A DNA stretch of 64,000 nt from assembly GCF_900168325.1 (NCBI RefSeq), contig NZ_FVZE01000001.1, positions 62,001 to 126,000 of the forward strand, written 5' to 3'. The notes beneath the pieces were generated by a model. That model did no database searches. It was given only the letters and a program-made list of their open reading frames with translations, and was not told where the DNA came from. Numbering within the stretch: position 1 is the first letter of the stretch; each line of letters opens with the position of its first letter. This document shows, piece by piece, positions 17,537 to 28,994 of this stretch. The DNA is from Novosphingobium mathurense. Lineage in GTDB: Bacteria > Pseudomonadota > Alphaproteobacteria > Sphingomonadales > Sphingomonadaceae. A program made the translations under genes and the position numbers.

Positions 17537-18226
17537 ATGAGCTGGACTGACGAGCGGATCGAAAAGCTGACCAAGATGTGGGAGGGCGGTGCCACTGCCA
17601 GTCAGATCGCGGACGAGCTCGGTGGCGTCAGCCGCAATGCCGTGATCGGCAAGGCGCATCGCCTCGGTCTCAAGGCCCGCCCGTCTCCGGTGAAGGCCAA
17701 TGAAAAGCCCGCCCGTCCGGCGGCTCCCAAGAAGGCGAAGCCAGCCTCCGAAGCGCCTGCCGCACCGGCTCCCAAGGCCGAAGCGCCGGTAGTCAAGCCG
17801 GCCCCGCAGGCTCCTGCGGCTCCGGCCCCGCGCGCTGCCGCGCCTGCCGCTGCACCGGCGCCTGCCGCCGACAAGCCCGCTTCGGATCAGCCGCGCATCG
17901 TTTCGGTCGGCCCCGGCGGCTTCCTGCGTCAGGGTCCCGGCGACCAGCAGCAGCCGATCCCGCCGGCGCCGCCTCGCCGCCTGGTCCCGGCCAAGCCGAG
18001 CCCGGAGATCGCCGACAAGACCAGCCTGCTCGACCTCAACGATCGCATCTGCCGCTGGCCGATGGGCCACCCGGGCGAGCCGGACTTCCACTTCTGCGGA
18101 GAAAAGGTGAACCCCGGGTTCCCTTATTGCGTCGATCACTGCGGCCGCGCCTACCAGGCACAGCTGCCGCGCGGCGCGCGCCGTCCTCCTCCGCCGCTGC
18201 CGTTCGGTGGGCCGCGGGTTCGCTGA
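17537..18226 (+). CDS. gcrA: GcrA cell-cycle regulator
   Basis: 229 residues from ATG 17537. WTDERIEKLTKMWEGG and SRNAVIGKAHRLGL form the GcrA DNA-binding helix-turn-helix. An Ala/Pro/Lys-rich linker (about 55-135) joins it to the conserved C-terminal CRWPMGHP and FCGEKVNPGFPYCVDHC, which binds sigma-70. GcrA activates promoters containing CcrM-methylated GAnTC in alphaproteobacteria. The linker is longer than in Caulobacter, where GcrA has about 170 residues. A cyclophilin gene follows after four bases. Confidence 0.93.
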   Translation: MSWTDERIEKLTKMWEGGATASQIADELGGVSRNAVIGKAHRLGLKARPSPVKANEKPARPAAPKKAKPASEAPAAPAPKAEAPVVKPAPQAPAAPAPRAAAPAAAPAPAADKPASDQPRIVSVGPGGFLRQGPGDQQQPIPPAPPRRLVPAKPSPEIADKTSLLDLNDRICRWPMGHPGEPDFHFCGEKVNPGFPYCVDHCGRAYQAQLPRGARRPPPPLPFGGPRVR

Positions 18227-18230
18227 TCCG

Positions 18231-19004
18231 ATGAAGGCGAGGGTGCGACCGGGCAAGGTTCTTGCCATCATGGCCGCACCTTTCGCGCTGGCCGCGCTCG
18301 GATCGCCTGTCGGTGCGCAGCAGGCCCAGGCGCCGGTCGATGTCGCTGCGCCGCAAGCGCCCGCTGCTCCTGAAAGGGTCGAGCATGTCTATGTCGAGCT
18401 GACGACGCCTGCCGGTGCGATCACGCTCGACCTCGACAAGACCCATGCGCCGCTGACCACGGCGAACTTCCTCAAGTACGTCGATGCCAAGCGCCTCGAT
18501 GGTGCGGTCTTCTATCGCGCCATGCACCTCGGCTACAGCGACGAGCCGGCGGGATTGCTGCAGGGCGGAGTGCGCGACGGCGCCAAGCTGTTCCCGCCCG
18601 TGGCCCATGAGCCGACCAACCGGACCGGCATCCTGCACAAGGCCGGCACCGTCTCGATGGCGCGCTTCGCGCCCGGAACGGCCACGGCCGATTTCATGAT
18701 CCTCATTTCCGACATGCCCGCGCTCGATGCGGAGCAGGGCAACAATGGCGAAGATCCCGGCGCCGGGTTCGCCGCCTTCGGTCATGTCGTCTCCGGCATG
18801 GATGTCGTGCGCAGGATCTGGGACATGCCGCGCTCGGCCACGAAGGGCGAGGGCGTGATGAAGGGCGACATCCTCGAGGATGAAGTCAGGATCACGGCGG
18901 CACGCCGGGTTGCCGCGCCACCAGCCGCCCCTGCGGAAGGGCCAATGGCTGCCGCGCCGACGGAGCCGGTTGCCGCGGACGGGGGCAACGCGGGCGACGA
19001 TTGA
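18231..19004 (+). CDS. Exported cyclophilin-type peptidyl-prolyl isomerase
   Basis: 257 residues with a signal peptide ending near SPVGAQQ, so periplasmic. The cyclophilin core has THAPLTTANFLKYVD, FYRAMH, HEPTNRTGILHKAGTVSMAR, FMILISDMPALD and FGHVVSGMDVVRRI, matching family positions; it catalyses prolyl cis-trans isomerisation. The loop GYSDEPAGLLQGGVRDG replaces the usual PGFMIQGG. Ala/Pro-rich stretches flank the domain. It begins 4 bases after gcrA and is presumably co-transcribed. Confidence 0.88.
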   Translation: MKARVRPGKVLAIMAAPFALAALGSPVGAQQAQAPVDVAAPQAPAAPERVEHVYVELTTPAGAITLDLDKTHAPLTTANFLKYVDAKRLDGAVFYRAMHLGYSDEPAGLLQGGVRDGAKLFPPVAHEPTNRTGILHKAGTVSMARFAPGTATADFMILISDMPALDAEQGNNGEDPGAGFAAFGHVVSGMDVVRRIWDMPRSATKGEGVMKGDILEDEVRITAARRVAAPPAAPAEGPMAAAPTEPVAADGGNAGDD

Positions 19005-19216
19005 TCGTTACGGTTCGTTTACTTGTGGCTTCCGTGATTCGACTTGGTCGGGCGAACTAAAAGCGCTCACGTCTGGCAGGTTTCGTGCTGCCATTTGCGC
19101 GCGGAGAATGCACGACTTGTGCTTTCTGGCCGATTCCAATGCTTGCCAGAAAGTTTTTATCCAGATCCCGGCGATTACTACTTAAATTAACCACGGTTTT
19201 GTCGTTAACCGAGCGC

Positions 19217-20416
19217 ATGACGGAACATGACGACAGTCACGCCCGGGGGGGCTTGATGCGCTGGTTCGGCCTTGGCGGGTCACGGCGCGAGGACAGTGAT
19301 GCGGGAGAGCAGGCCTCTCCGGCAGGCGAATCAAGGCCCCAGGCGACGGATGCGCGCGAGCGCATGCGGCAGAAGACGCTGGAGGAGATCACCAGCTTCC
19401 TGCTGACGCATCGCCTGCCGGTCTCGGTGGCGACGCTGGAGATCGCCCATGACATCGTGACCGGGGCCAACCCGATGGTCGGGCGTCTGGTGGCTGAACG
19501 CATCAGCAGCCGGGAGCCCATCACGCTGGCCTGGCTCGAAGATGTCGTCATCGCCCAGAGCCGCGACAATTCGGGTGAGCAACTGCACCACCTGGTGATG
19601 CGCCTTGAATCCTCGATTGCCGAATTCGCCGCCACCACGACGGCGGCACGCACGGCGACGAACGACTACAACTCGGCGCTCGAGGCACATGTCGGCGACC
19701 TGGGGACAGTCGGCAGTGCGAACGAGGTGATTGTCCAGCTGGCCTCGCTGGCCCGCGACATGATTTCACGCACCCGCGACATCGAACGCGAACTGAGCCG
19801 TTCGGAGCGCGAAACCCGCGCTCTCCAGAAGAACCTGGCCGACGCGCGGCGCGAAGCGGAGATGGATCACCTGACGGGCCTGCCCAACCGCCGAGCCTTC
19901 GAGGCTGTTCTCAAGCAGGAATTCGGAGAATCGCGCGAGGTCGGGGACACCCTGGCCGTCGCCTTCTGCGACATCGACAATTTCAAGCGGATCAACGACG
20001 TTCACGGCCACGAGGCGGGCGATCGCATCCTGCGCACGGTAGCGCAGTCGCTGGCCAAGATCTCGAACGACAAGTGTCACGTCGCGCGCCACGGCGGCGA
20101 AGAGTTCGTCGTCCTCCTGCGCGGCAAGACCGCGCTAGAGGCGATGGATATTCTCGATAATGCGCGCGAAAAGCTGGCAACCCGCAAGTTCGTCAACCGC
20201 GCAACGGACCTCCCGTTCGGGCGTATCAGTTTTTCTGCAGGCGTTGCCGATGCCCATGCCTACGAAACCTCGGGCGAGGCGTTGCGGGCGGCGGACGAGG
20301 CACTGTTCCGGGCCAAGAGTGCAGGGCGCAACTGCGTTCACGTGGCCGGTCCCGCCGATGCTGCCGGACAGGCTTTCGAGGGTGACGACGATACCGGCGA
20401 GCATGAGTACAGCTAG
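19217..20416 (+). CDS. Soluble diguanylate cyclase (GGDEF)
   Basis: 399 residues from ATG 19217; ATG 19256 has a better G-rich site. An uncharacterised helical N-terminal region (about 45-215), including a coiled coil (about 180-215), precedes the GGDEF domain, whose motif is GGEEF at 293-297 with DIDNFKRIND. The inhibitory I-site is absent (positions -9 to -6 read NDKC). It is predicted to make c-di-GMP without that product inhibition. The N-terminal part may sense a signal. There are no membrane segments. The 200-base upstream region contains two TTAACC repeats at 19187 and 19205. Confidence 0.88.
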   Translation: MTEHDDSHARGGLMRWFGLGGSRREDSDAGEQASPAGESRPQATDARERMRQKTLEEITSFLLTHRLPVSVATLEIAHDIVTGANPMVGRLVAERISSREPITLAWLEDVVIAQSRDNSGEQLHHLVMRLESSIAEFAATTTAARTATNDYNSALEAHVGDLGTVGSANEVIVQLASLARDMISRTRDIERELSRSERETRALQKNLADARREAEMDHLTGLPNRRAFEAVLKQEFGESREVGDTLAVAFCDIDNFKRINDVHGHEAGDRILRTVAQSLAKISNDKCHVARHGGEEFVVLLRGKTALEAMDILDNAREKLATRKFVNRATDLPFGRISFSAGVADAHAYETSGEALRAADEALFRAKSAGRNCVHVAGPADAAGQAFEGDDDTGEHEYS

Positions 20417-20534
20417 GCCGGTCCTCGGGCCTGTCTGCGCTGCAACGGACTGATTTTCGTGATCGCTGCAGGGCCGGTTGTGCCGCCCCGCGCCTTCCTC
20501 TACCTCTCGCCCCGATAGTTCCAGGGAGAGAGCC

Positions 20535-21056
20535 GTGTCCGTTTCGCTTGATGATGCCTATGTGAAGACCTGCCTGCAGATCCTGCGGGCGCTGGCCGGA
20601 CAGCTCGAAAAGGCCGAAGCGCACTGCGAGGCGAGCGGCATCCCGGCCGAGACGCTGACCGAGGCGCGGCTCGCACCCGACATGTGGCCTTTCGCCAAGC
20701 AGGTCTTCGAGGCCGGGCACCATTCGGCGCGCGCGATCGAGGGCGTGCGTGAGGGGCTCTTCGGTCCCGAACTCGATCCGGTGCCGAGCGACTTTGCGAC
20801 ATTGCGCGAAGAGGTCGCCCGGTCGATCGCGACGCTCGAAGGCGTGGAGCCGGGCGAACTCGATGCCATCGCGGAGCGCGACATGCGCTTCGAGTTCAAG
20901 AGCTACCGGATGGACTTCACCGTCGCCGACTTCCTGCTGAGTTTCTCGCTGCCCAACTTCTTCTTCCATGCCACGACCGCCTATGACCTCCTGCGCAGCC
21001 AGGGCGTGGCCATCGGCAAGGGCGACTTCTTAGGCAAGACCCGCAGGAAGGCTTGA
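20535..21056 (+). CDS. DUF1993 family protein
   Basis: 173 residues from GTG 20535, supported by AGGGAGAGAG upstream. The sequence (ARLAPDMWPFAKQVFEAGHH, RFEFKSYRMDFTVADFLLSF, NFFFHATTAYDLLRSQG) matches DUF1993, a four-helix DinB-like fold with conserved His residues that may bind metal. No activity is established for the family. It is a single gene before the rpsL promoter. Confidence 0.85.
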   Translation: MSVSLDDAYVKTCLQILRALAGQLEKAEAHCEASGIPAETLTEARLAPDMWPFAKQVFEAGHHSARAIEGVREGLFGPELDPVPSDFATLREEVARSIATLEGVEPGELDAIAERDMRFEFKSYRMDFTVADFLLSFSLPNFFFHATTAYDLLRSQGVAIGKGDFLGKTRRKA

Positions 21057-21074
21057 GCGAGCCCCCCGTTTGCC

Positions 21075-21103
21075 TTGACCCGAACGGCGATCTCGCCTAA
21101 GGG
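21075..21103 (+). promoter_or_regulatory. rpsL (str) operon promoter
   Basis: TTGACC (21075-21080) and TAAGGG (21098-21103) with a 17-base spacer. The pair recurs with the same spacing before rpsJ, rplO, secY and rpsM. It implies a leader of about 415 bases before the rpsL ATG. Confidence 0.6.
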
Positions 21104-21525
21104 CGCGCATCCTTTGCGGCTTCGGGTCGCAAGGGGAGATATAGAGCTGAACATTGTCGCTCGCGAGTTTTCGGTGCTTTTCCGGCGGTTTTTCTGCCGG
21201 ATCGGTCCCATTGCGGATGGTCTTGCCCCGAGTCGGGCAAGGCCGCTTTCGGAAACCCGGCGGCAAAGTAATCCGGTGGTTCGTGCCGGGTGGAGTGTTT
21301 TTCGGCTCACGATTGCGGCCAGGGTCCTGGTTCGTCGGCATTCCCATTGCGCGGATGCGGTAACGGCGATCAGAACCGGTCCTTCGTGACTTCCGATCAT
21401 GCTTCGTCTTTCGAACCCGCCGGGCCTGATGACCCGGGGTGCGACGGGTCCGTCCCGTGGCTTGCGGTTTGCGCCCACGGTACGGGCCGGATCCATCGCA
21501 CTCCCATTTTGAAAGAAGAGTATAG
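21104..21525 (+). other. Structured 5' leader of the str operon
   Basis: About 420 bases without a convincing gene. It contains self-complementary pieces: CTTGCCC/GGGCAAG with a 6-base loop near 21222-21241, CCGGC/GCCGG around a T-rich loop near 21181-21199, and ACGGG/CCCGT near 21448-21462. The length and folding suggest a regulatory leader, possibly for r-protein feedback, but no known class is recognised. Confidence 0.35.
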
Positions 21526-21897
21526 ATGCCGACGATCAACCAGCTGGTCCGCAAGGGCCGCGAACCGCAGAAGGCCAAGTCGAAGGTCCCTGCGATGGAG
21601 CAGAACCCGCAGAAGCGTGGCGTCTGCACCCGCGTCTACACCACGACCCCGAAGAAGCCGAACTCGGCTCTTCGCAAGGTCGCCAAGGTGCGCCTGACCA
21701 ACAGCCGCGAAGTCATTTCGTACATCCCGGGTGAAGGCCACAACCTGCAGGAGCACTCGGTCGTGCTCATCCGCGGCGGCCGCGTTCGCGACCTTCCCGG
21801 CGTTCGCTACCACATCCTGCGCGGCGTGCTCGACACGCAGGGCGTCAAGGACCGCAAGCAGAGCCGTTCGAAGTACGGCGCCAAGCGTCCCAAGTGA
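21526..21897 (+). CDS. rpsL: 30S ribosomal protein S12
   Basis: 123 residues, full length. [11 protein letters not shown] at the N-terminus and [21 protein letters not shown] near the decoding centre are canonical; Lys42 (in TPKKPN) and Lys87, sites of streptomycin resistance changes in E. coli, look wild type. First gene of rpsL-rpsG-fusA-tuf, with a clear AAGAAGAG site. Confidence 0.98.
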   Translation: MPTINQLVRKGREPQKAKSKVPAMEQNPQKRGVCTRVYTTTPKKPNSALRKVAKVRLTNSREVISYIPGEGHNLQEHSVVLIRGGRVRDLPGVRYHILRGVLDTQGVKDRKQSRSKYGAKRPK

Positions 21898-21989
21898 TCC
21901 GGCTGCGGCGCTTCAGGGCGCCGCGCGATGAAGATTGACCGGCCGGGAAGGCGCAAGTCCCCGGTCGCAAAAACAAGGAATTCTAAACG

Positions 21990-22460
21990 ATGTCACGTCG
22001 TCGTCGTCCCGAGAAGCGGGAAATCCTGCCGGATCCGAAGTTCGGTGATCTGGTCCTGTCGAAGTTCATGAACAACCTCATGCTCGACGGCAAGAAGTCG
22101 GTTGCAGAGCGCATCGTCTATGGCGCGCTCGATACCATGGAAACCCGCGCCAAGGCCGATCCGGTCCAGCTGTTCCACGATGCGCTGAACAACGTGAAGC
22201 CGCAGATCGAAGTCCGCAGCCGCCGCGTCGGCGGTGCGACCTACCAGGTCCCGGTCGAGGTTCGCCCCGAGCGCGCCCAGGCCCTGGCCATCCGCTGGCT
22301 GATCACGGCGGCGCGCAACCGTCCCGAGACCACCATGGCCGCCCGCCTTTCGGGTGAGCTGATGGACGCTGCCAACAACCGCGGCAATGCCGTGAAGAAG
22401 CGCGAAGACACGCACCGCATGGCGGACGCGAACCGCGCCTTCTCGCACTACCGCTGGTAA
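21990..22460 (+). CDS. rpsG: 30S ribosomal protein S7
   Basis: 156 residues, typical length. Starts [20 protein letters not shown] and ends AFSHYRW, as alphaproteobacterial S7. It binds 16S rRNA in the head and in E. coli is the feedback regulator of the str operon. The 92-base gap from rpsL is longer than in the S10 cluster and could hold a regulatory site. Confidence 0.98.
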   Translation: MSRRRRPEKREILPDPKFGDLVLSKFMNNLMLDGKKSVAERIVYGALDTMETRAKADPVQLFHDALNNVKPQIEVRSRRVGGATYQVPVEVRPERAQALAIRWLITAARNRPETTMAARLSGELMDAANNRGNAVKKREDTHRMADANRAFSHYRW

Positions 22461-22578
22461 GACGTGGGATTGCCCGCATGATCGACGTCATGCGGGCGTC
22501 ACACTTTCAATTCAGGGGGCATGGGCTTATCTCTGAGCATCGGCCCGCTCTCTCACACTCCTGCTAAGGAACAGCACC

Positions 22579-24672
<2,094 letters not shown>

Positions 24673-24764
24673 GGGCAAGAATGGTTCTAGGGGCGGCGCC
24701 TGATTCAGCGGGCGCTGCCTTATTTCCCGCAGATTCAATTTCAGGACGAAAGAAGGTTTGAAAG

Positions 24765-25955
24765 ATGGCGAAGGCAAAATTTGAGCGGAACAAGCCGCAC
24801 TGCAATATCGGCACCATCGGTCACGTCGACCACGGCAAGACCACCCTGACGGCTGCCATCACGAAGGTCATGGCCGAAGTCAACGGTGGTGAAGCGGTCG
24901 ACTTCGCCAACATCGACAAGGCTCCCGAAGAGCGCGAGCGCGGCATCACCATCTCGACCGCACACGTCGAGTACGAGACCGGTGCCCGTCACTACGCGCA
25001 CGTCGACTGCCCGGGTCACGCCGACTACGTGAAGAACATGATCACCGGTGCGGCCCAGATGGACGGCGCCATCCTCGTCGTGAACGCTGCTGACGGCCCG
25101 ATGCCGCAGACCCGCGAGCACATCCTGCTCGCCCGCCAGGTCGGCGTTCCGGCTCTGGTCGTGTACATGAACAAGGTCGACCAGGTCGATGACGAAGAGC
25201 TCCTCGAGCTCGTCGAACTCGAAGTTCGCGAACTGCTCTCCTCGTACGACTTCCCGGGCGACGACATTCCGGTCGTCAAGGGTTCGGCCCTGGCCGCTCT
25301 CGAAGGCCGCGACGACGAAATCGGCAAGAACTCGATCATCGAGCTCATGAACGCTGTCGACGAGTTCATCCCGCAGCCGCCGCGTCCGACCGACAAGCCG
25401 TTCCTGATGCCGGTCGAAGACGTGTTCTCGATCTCGGGTCGTGGTACCGTTGTCACCGGCCGTGTCGAAACCGGCATCATCAAGGTTGGTGAAGAAGTCG
25501 AAGTCGTCGGTATCCGCGACACCCAGAAGACCACCGTCACCGGCGTCGAAATGTTCCGCAAGCTGCTCGACCAGGGCGAAGCCGGCGACAACATCGGTGC
25601 ACTGGTTCGTGGTCTGAAGCGCGACGACGTCGAGCGTGGCCAGGTTCTCGCCAAGCCGGGCACCGTGACCCCGCACACCGAGTTCTCGGCTGAGGTCTAC
25701 GTTCTGTCGAAGGACGAAGGCGGCCGTCACACGCCGTTCTTCGCGAACTACCGTCCGCAGTTCTACTTCCGCACCACCGACGTGACCGGCGAAGTGATCC
25801 TCCCCGAGGGCACCGAGATGGTCATGCCGGGCGACAACGTTGCCCTGTCGGTCAAGCTCATCGCTCCGATCGCCATGGACGAAGGTCTGCGCTTCGCTAT
25901 CCGCGAAGGCGGCCGCACCGTCGGCTCGGGCGTTGTTTCGAAGATCACGAAGTAA
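24765..25955 (+). CDS. tuf: Elongation factor Tu
   Basis: 396 residues, standard length. [28 protein letters not shown] and SAL motifs are intact. It delivers aminoacyl-tRNA to the ribosome. It ends the str operon: a strong terminator follows 32 bases after the stop, whereas in many alphaproteobacteria transcription runs on into rpsJ. Whether a second tuf exists cannot be told from this window. Confidence 0.98.
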   Translation: MAKAKFERNKPHCNIGTIGHVDHGKTTLTAAITKVMAEVNGGEAVDFANIDKAPEERERGITISTAHVEYETGARHYAHVDCPGHADYVKNMITGAAQMDGAILVVNAADGPMPQTREHILLARQVGVPALVVYMNKVDQVDDEELLELVELEVRELLSSYDFPGDDIPVVKGSALAALEGRDDEIGKNSIIELMNAVDEFIPQPPRPTDKPFLMPVEDVFSISGRGTVVTGRVETGIIKVGEEVEVVGIRDTQKTTVTGVEMFRKLLDQGEAGDNIGALVRGLKRDDVERGQVLAKPGTVTPHTEFSAEVYVLSKDEGGRHTPFFANYRPQFYFRTTDVTGEVILPEGTEMVMPGDNVALSVKLIAPIAMDEGLRFAIREGGRTVGSGVVSKITK

Positions 25956-25986
25956 GCTTCGTAATCCTCGGATAACCGAGATAAAG

Positions 25987-26017
25987 GCCCGGCTTCCGAA
26001 AGGAAGCCGGGCTTTTT
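25987..26017 (+). terminator. Intrinsic terminator after tuf
   Basis: Perfect 11-bp stem GCCCGGCTTCC/GGAAGCCGGGC (25987-25997 and 26002-26012) with a GAAA loop and then TTTTT. A textbook rho-independent terminator ending the str operon. Confidence 0.93.
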
Positions 26018-26083
26018 CTGTGAAAGGCGCAGATAGCGGACAGGGGGCTGGCGTGGCTCACGATCCGCGCTTAGGGCGTCTGC

Positions 26084-26431
26084 ATGGCACGCAAGTATTC
26101 AAAGCACGGTCCGCGAGAGGACATCCTGAAGGACGACGATGCGCCCGAGGCGGCGCCACCGCCCGATTGCTGGCTTTGCTCCAGGCCCTGCGGCGAGACG
26201 GTGGTCTGGCATCACCCGGTGCCGAAGAGCCGGGGAGGGCGCGACACCGTGCCGATGCACCCGATCTGCCAGAACATGCTGATCACTACCTTCACCAATT
26301 CCGAGCTTCAGCGCTACGGACTCGACGTCGATCTCCTGAAGCTCGACCCGCGCATCGAGAAGTTCCTCGGTTGGGTCGCGAACAAGGATCCCGACTTCAA
26401 CGCGGCGCTCGGCAAGAAGAAGCAGCGCTGA
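26084..26431 (+). CDS. HNH-endonuclease-like small protein with altered active site
   Basis: 115 residues between the tuf terminator and the rpsJ promoter. CWLCSRPCG (29-37) and VWHHPVPKSRGG (41-52) match the zinc and first-histidine part of the HNH beta-beta-alpha-metal fold. The family's later PICHRxIH element reads PICQNMLI (60-67), so both histidines usually there are missing. It may therefore bind nucleic acid without cutting, or be decaying. The basic C-terminus (GKKKQR) favours nucleic-acid binding. The function is unknown. Confidence 0.7.
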   Translation: MARKYSKHGPREDILKDDDAPEAAPPPDCWLCSRPCGETVVWHHPVPKSRGGRDTVPMHPICQNMLITTFTNSELQRYGLDVDLLKLDPRIEKFLGWVANKDPDFNAALGKKKQR

Positions 26432-26545
26432 CGGGTCCGACCTTCGTTGGCTCAAGATGGACTGGCCGAAAGTTTCGCAAATCCGGTCCGGTGCATCATT
26501 TCGTTACGGCCGCAGGATTCAGCGAAAATAAGGGGCTCAAAGGGC

Positions 26546-26574
26546 TTGCGCGAATCCGGGATGCGTTGTAGGGG
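26546..26574 (+). promoter_or_regulatory. rpsJ (S10 cluster) promoter
   Basis: TTGCGC (26546-26551) and TAGGGG (26569-26574) with a 17-base spacer, 59 bases before the rpsJ ATG. It restarts transcription after the tuf terminator and the HNH-like gene. Confidence 0.55.
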
Positions 26575-26633
26575 CGCGGCTCGAATTTGTTCGGGGCTAC
26601 GGTCCCTAGGCTCTTTCTCATCGGTAGTAGGTA

Positions 26634-26945
26634 ATGGAAGCTCAGAACATCCGCATTCGCCTCAAGGCGTTTGACCACCGCGTACTCGACCAGGCCACTG
26701 GCGAGATCGCTGACACCGCCCGCCGTACCGGCGCGCTCATTCGGGGCCCCATTCCGCTTCCGACGAAGATCGAAAAGTTCACCGTGAACCGCGGTCCTCA
26801 CATCGACAAGAAGTCGCGTGAGCAGTTCGAGGTTCGCACCTACAAGCGTCTGCTCGACATCGTGCAGCCGAATGCCGCCACCGTCGACGCGCTGATGAAG
26901 CTCGACCTGGCCGCTGGCGTGAACGTTGAGATCAAGCTGGCCTAA
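26634..26945 (+). CDS. rpsJ: 30S ribosomal protein S10
   Basis: 103 residues, full length, [20 protein letters not shown] at the start. Component of the 30S head and, as NusE, of antitermination complexes. It has its own promoter and is followed by a 355-base structured spacer instead of the short gap usual before rplC. Confidence 0.98.
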   Translation: MEAQNIRIRLKAFDHRVLDQATGEIADTARRTGALIRGPIPLPTKIEKFTVNRGPHIDKKSREQFEVRTYKRLLDIVQPNAATVDALMKLDLAAGVNVEIKLA

Positions 26946-27300
26946 GCCGGCTTCAGGGGCTGCCTTTGGCGGCCCCATGGTCCTTTCCGGTCGGACCTTA
27001 AACTGCCGGAACGACATTCGGGTCCTCGGATCCAACTGACCTTGTCGGCCCTCGAGGCCGGCTTTGCGGGGAGAAACCCGCAGAGACAGAGCCCCCAAGG
27101 GAAACCGGCGGGGACACAAGGGATACCTCCGGTGCCGCCTTCGGGCCAAGCGCCGGGAATGCGTCCCCCGTCTCGCTTCCGGCAGGTGCCAAGGGCACCG
27201 GCAAGGGAGCACCCAGCCCGGACGGGGCATGCATCACAATTTGGGCTGGACACGCCTGTGCGGGATGGGCTCGCGCAGGCCTCTGTAAGGAGTAAAGGTC
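26946..27300 (+). other. Structured non-coding spacer between rpsJ and rplC
   Basis: No credible gene in 355 bases. Several stems can be drawn: 26956-26964 with 26968-26976 (9 bp, one G-T), GGTGCC/GGCACC near 27186-27200, CAGCCC/GGGCTG near 27212-27245, and GCCTGTGCG/CGCGCAGGC near 27254-27280. It ends in the rplC ribosome site AAGGAG. It could hold an autoregulatory element for the S10 cluster (L4 controls this cluster in E. coli, there from a leader upstream of rpsJ). Confidence 0.45.
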
Positions 27301-28059
27301 ATGCGTACAGGCGTGATCGCCAAGAAGGTCGGGATGACCCGACTGTTCCAGGAGGACGGACGGCACGTGCCGGTTACCGTCCTGGCGCTGGAAGATTGCC
27401 AGGTGGTTTCGGTTCGCACTGCCGATCGTGACGGATACGTCGCGGTTCAGCTCGGTGCCGGCGAAGCCAAGCAGAAGAACGTTGCCAAGCCGCAGCGCGA
27501 GCACTTCGCCAAGGCTGAAGTGCCGCTCAAGATGCGCGTTGCCGAGTTCCGCGTCGCCGACGACGCGCTGCTCGACGTCGGTTCGACCATCGCTGCCTCG
27601 CACTTCGTGCCCGGCCAGCTCGTCGACGTTGCCGGCCACACCCAGGGTAAGGGCTTTGCGGGCGCCATGAAGCGTTGGGGCTTCGGCGGTCTTCGCGCCA
27701 CCCACGGTGTTTCGCTCTCGCACCGTTCGCACGGTTCGACGGGTAACCGCCAGGATCCGGGCAAGGTCTTCAAGAACAAGAAGATGGCCGGCCACATGGG
27801 CGACCGTCAGCGCACCCAGCAGAACCTCGAGATCGTCCGCGTGGACGACGAACGCGGCCTGATCTTCGTCAAGGGCTCGGTCCCGGGCGCGAAGAACAGC
27901 TGGCTGACCGTTTCGGACGCCGTCAAGGTCGCCCGTCACGCCGAGGCTCCGTACCCCGCCGGCCTGAAGCAGGCCGCCAACAGCAATGACACGGCCGCTG
28001 CCGACACGCCTGCGGAAGACACCGCGGCGCCGGAAGCGACCGAAGGCCAGGAGGGCTAA
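27301..28059 (+). CDS. rplC: 50S ribosomal protein L3
   Basis: 252 residues, against about 209 in E. coli; a C-terminal Ala/Asp/Glu-rich extension (from about residue 225) explains the difference. [14 protein letters not shown] and [21 protein letters not shown] reach the peptidyl-transferase centre. The acidic tail is common in alphaproteobacteria and probably flexible. rplD follows after 3 bases. Confidence 0.98.
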   Translation: MRTGVIAKKVGMTRLFQEDGRHVPVTVLALEDCQVVSVRTADRDGYVAVQLGAGEAKQKNVAKPQREHFAKAEVPLKMRVAEFRVADDALLDVGSTIAASHFVPGQLVDVAGHTQGKGFAGAMKRWGFGGLRATHGVSLSHRSHGSTGNRQDPGKVFKNKKMAGHMGDRQRTQQNLEIVRVDDERGLIFVKGSVPGAKNSWLTVSDAVKVARHAEAPYPAGLKQAANSNDTAAADTPAEDTAAPEATEGQEG

Positions 28060-28062
28060 GTC

Positions 28063-28686
28063 GTGAAGGTCAAGGTCCTCAACCTCGATGGCAGCGCCGG
28101 CAAGGGCGACATCGAACTGTCGGATGACGTGTTCGGTCTCGAGCCGCGCGCAGACATCCTGCACCGTGTCGTCACCTGGCAGCTCGAGAACCGTCGCGGC
28201 ATCGCCCGCGCAACCCGCGAGCGCTCGGACGTTGCCCGCACCGGCAAGAAGTTCGGTCGCCAGAAGGGCGGCGGTACGGCTCGTCACGGTGACCGTGCAG
28301 CCCCGGTCTTCATCGGCGGTGGTAAGGCTCACGGTGCACGTCGCCGCGAGTTCAACATCTCGCTGAACAAGAAGATCCGCGCTCTCGGCCTCAAGATGGC
28401 TCTGTCTTCGAAGGCCCAGAACGGTCTCGTCATCGTCGACACGCTCGACGGTGAAGCCAAGACCAAGGCGCTCGCCGGTCAGCTCGCCAAGGCTGGCTTC
28501 GGCAAGAAGGTGCTCGTGATCGACGGCGAAGCGGTGAACGACAATTTCGCTCGTGCAGCCCGCAACATCGTCGGCGTCAACGTGCTCCCGGCCATGGGCG
28601 CCAACGTCTATGACATCCTGAAGCATGATACGCTGGTGCTGACGCGCGCCGCGGTCGAGAAGCTGGAGGCCCGTTTCAATGGCTAA
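28063..28686 (+). CDS. rplD: 50S ribosomal protein L4
   Basis: 207 residues, GTG start 3 bases after rpl[23 protein letters not shown] is the tunnel loop. In E. coli L4 represses its own operon by binding the leader; the long spacer before rplC is the obvious place to look for that here. Its end overlaps rplW by 8 bases. Confidence 0.98.
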   Translation: MKVKVLNLDGSAGKGDIELSDDVFGLEPRADILHRVVTWQLENRRGIARATRERSDVARTGKKFGRQKGGGTARHGDRAAPVFIGGGKAHGARRREFNISLNKKIRALGLKMALSSKAQNGLVIVDTLDGEAKTKALAGQLAKAGFGKKVLVIDGEAVNDNFARAARNIVGVNVLPAMGANVYDILKHDTLVLTRAAVEKLEARFNG

Positions 28687-28990
28687 GAGCAACGTGGACA
28701 TCCGTCACTACGACGTGATCCTCGCTCCCCACATCACCGAGAAGTCGACCCTCCTTTCGGAGAACAACGCGGTCGTCTTCAAGGTGGCCGGCGGCGCGAG
28801 CAAGCCCGAGATCAAGGCTGCTGTCGAAGCTCTGTTCGACGTCAAGGTCACCGGCGTGAACACGCTGGTCGTCAAGGGCAAGACCAAGCGCTGGCGCGGT
28901 AAGGCTTACCGCCGCAGCGACGTGAAGAAGGCGATCGTCACGCTGGCCGAAGGTCAGTCGATTGACGTGACCGAAGGCGTACGGGGCTGA
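28679..28990 (+). CDS. rplW: 50S ribosomal protein L23
   Basis: 103 residues. [19 protein letters not shown] and [20 protein letters not shown] are the family core. Sits at the exit tunnel, where trigger factor and SRP dock. Start overlaps the end of rplD by 8 bases. Confidence 0.98.
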   Translation: MAKSNVDIRHYDVILAPHITEKSTLLSENNAVVFKVAGGASKPEIKAAVEALFDVKVTGVNTLVVKGKTKRWRGKAYRRSDVKKAIVTLAEGQSIDVTEGVRG

Positions 28991-28994
28991 TTCG

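Noticed and set aside
19182..19210. CtrA binding site
   Set aside because: TTAA elements present but standard spacing missing; kept only as a low-interest observation.
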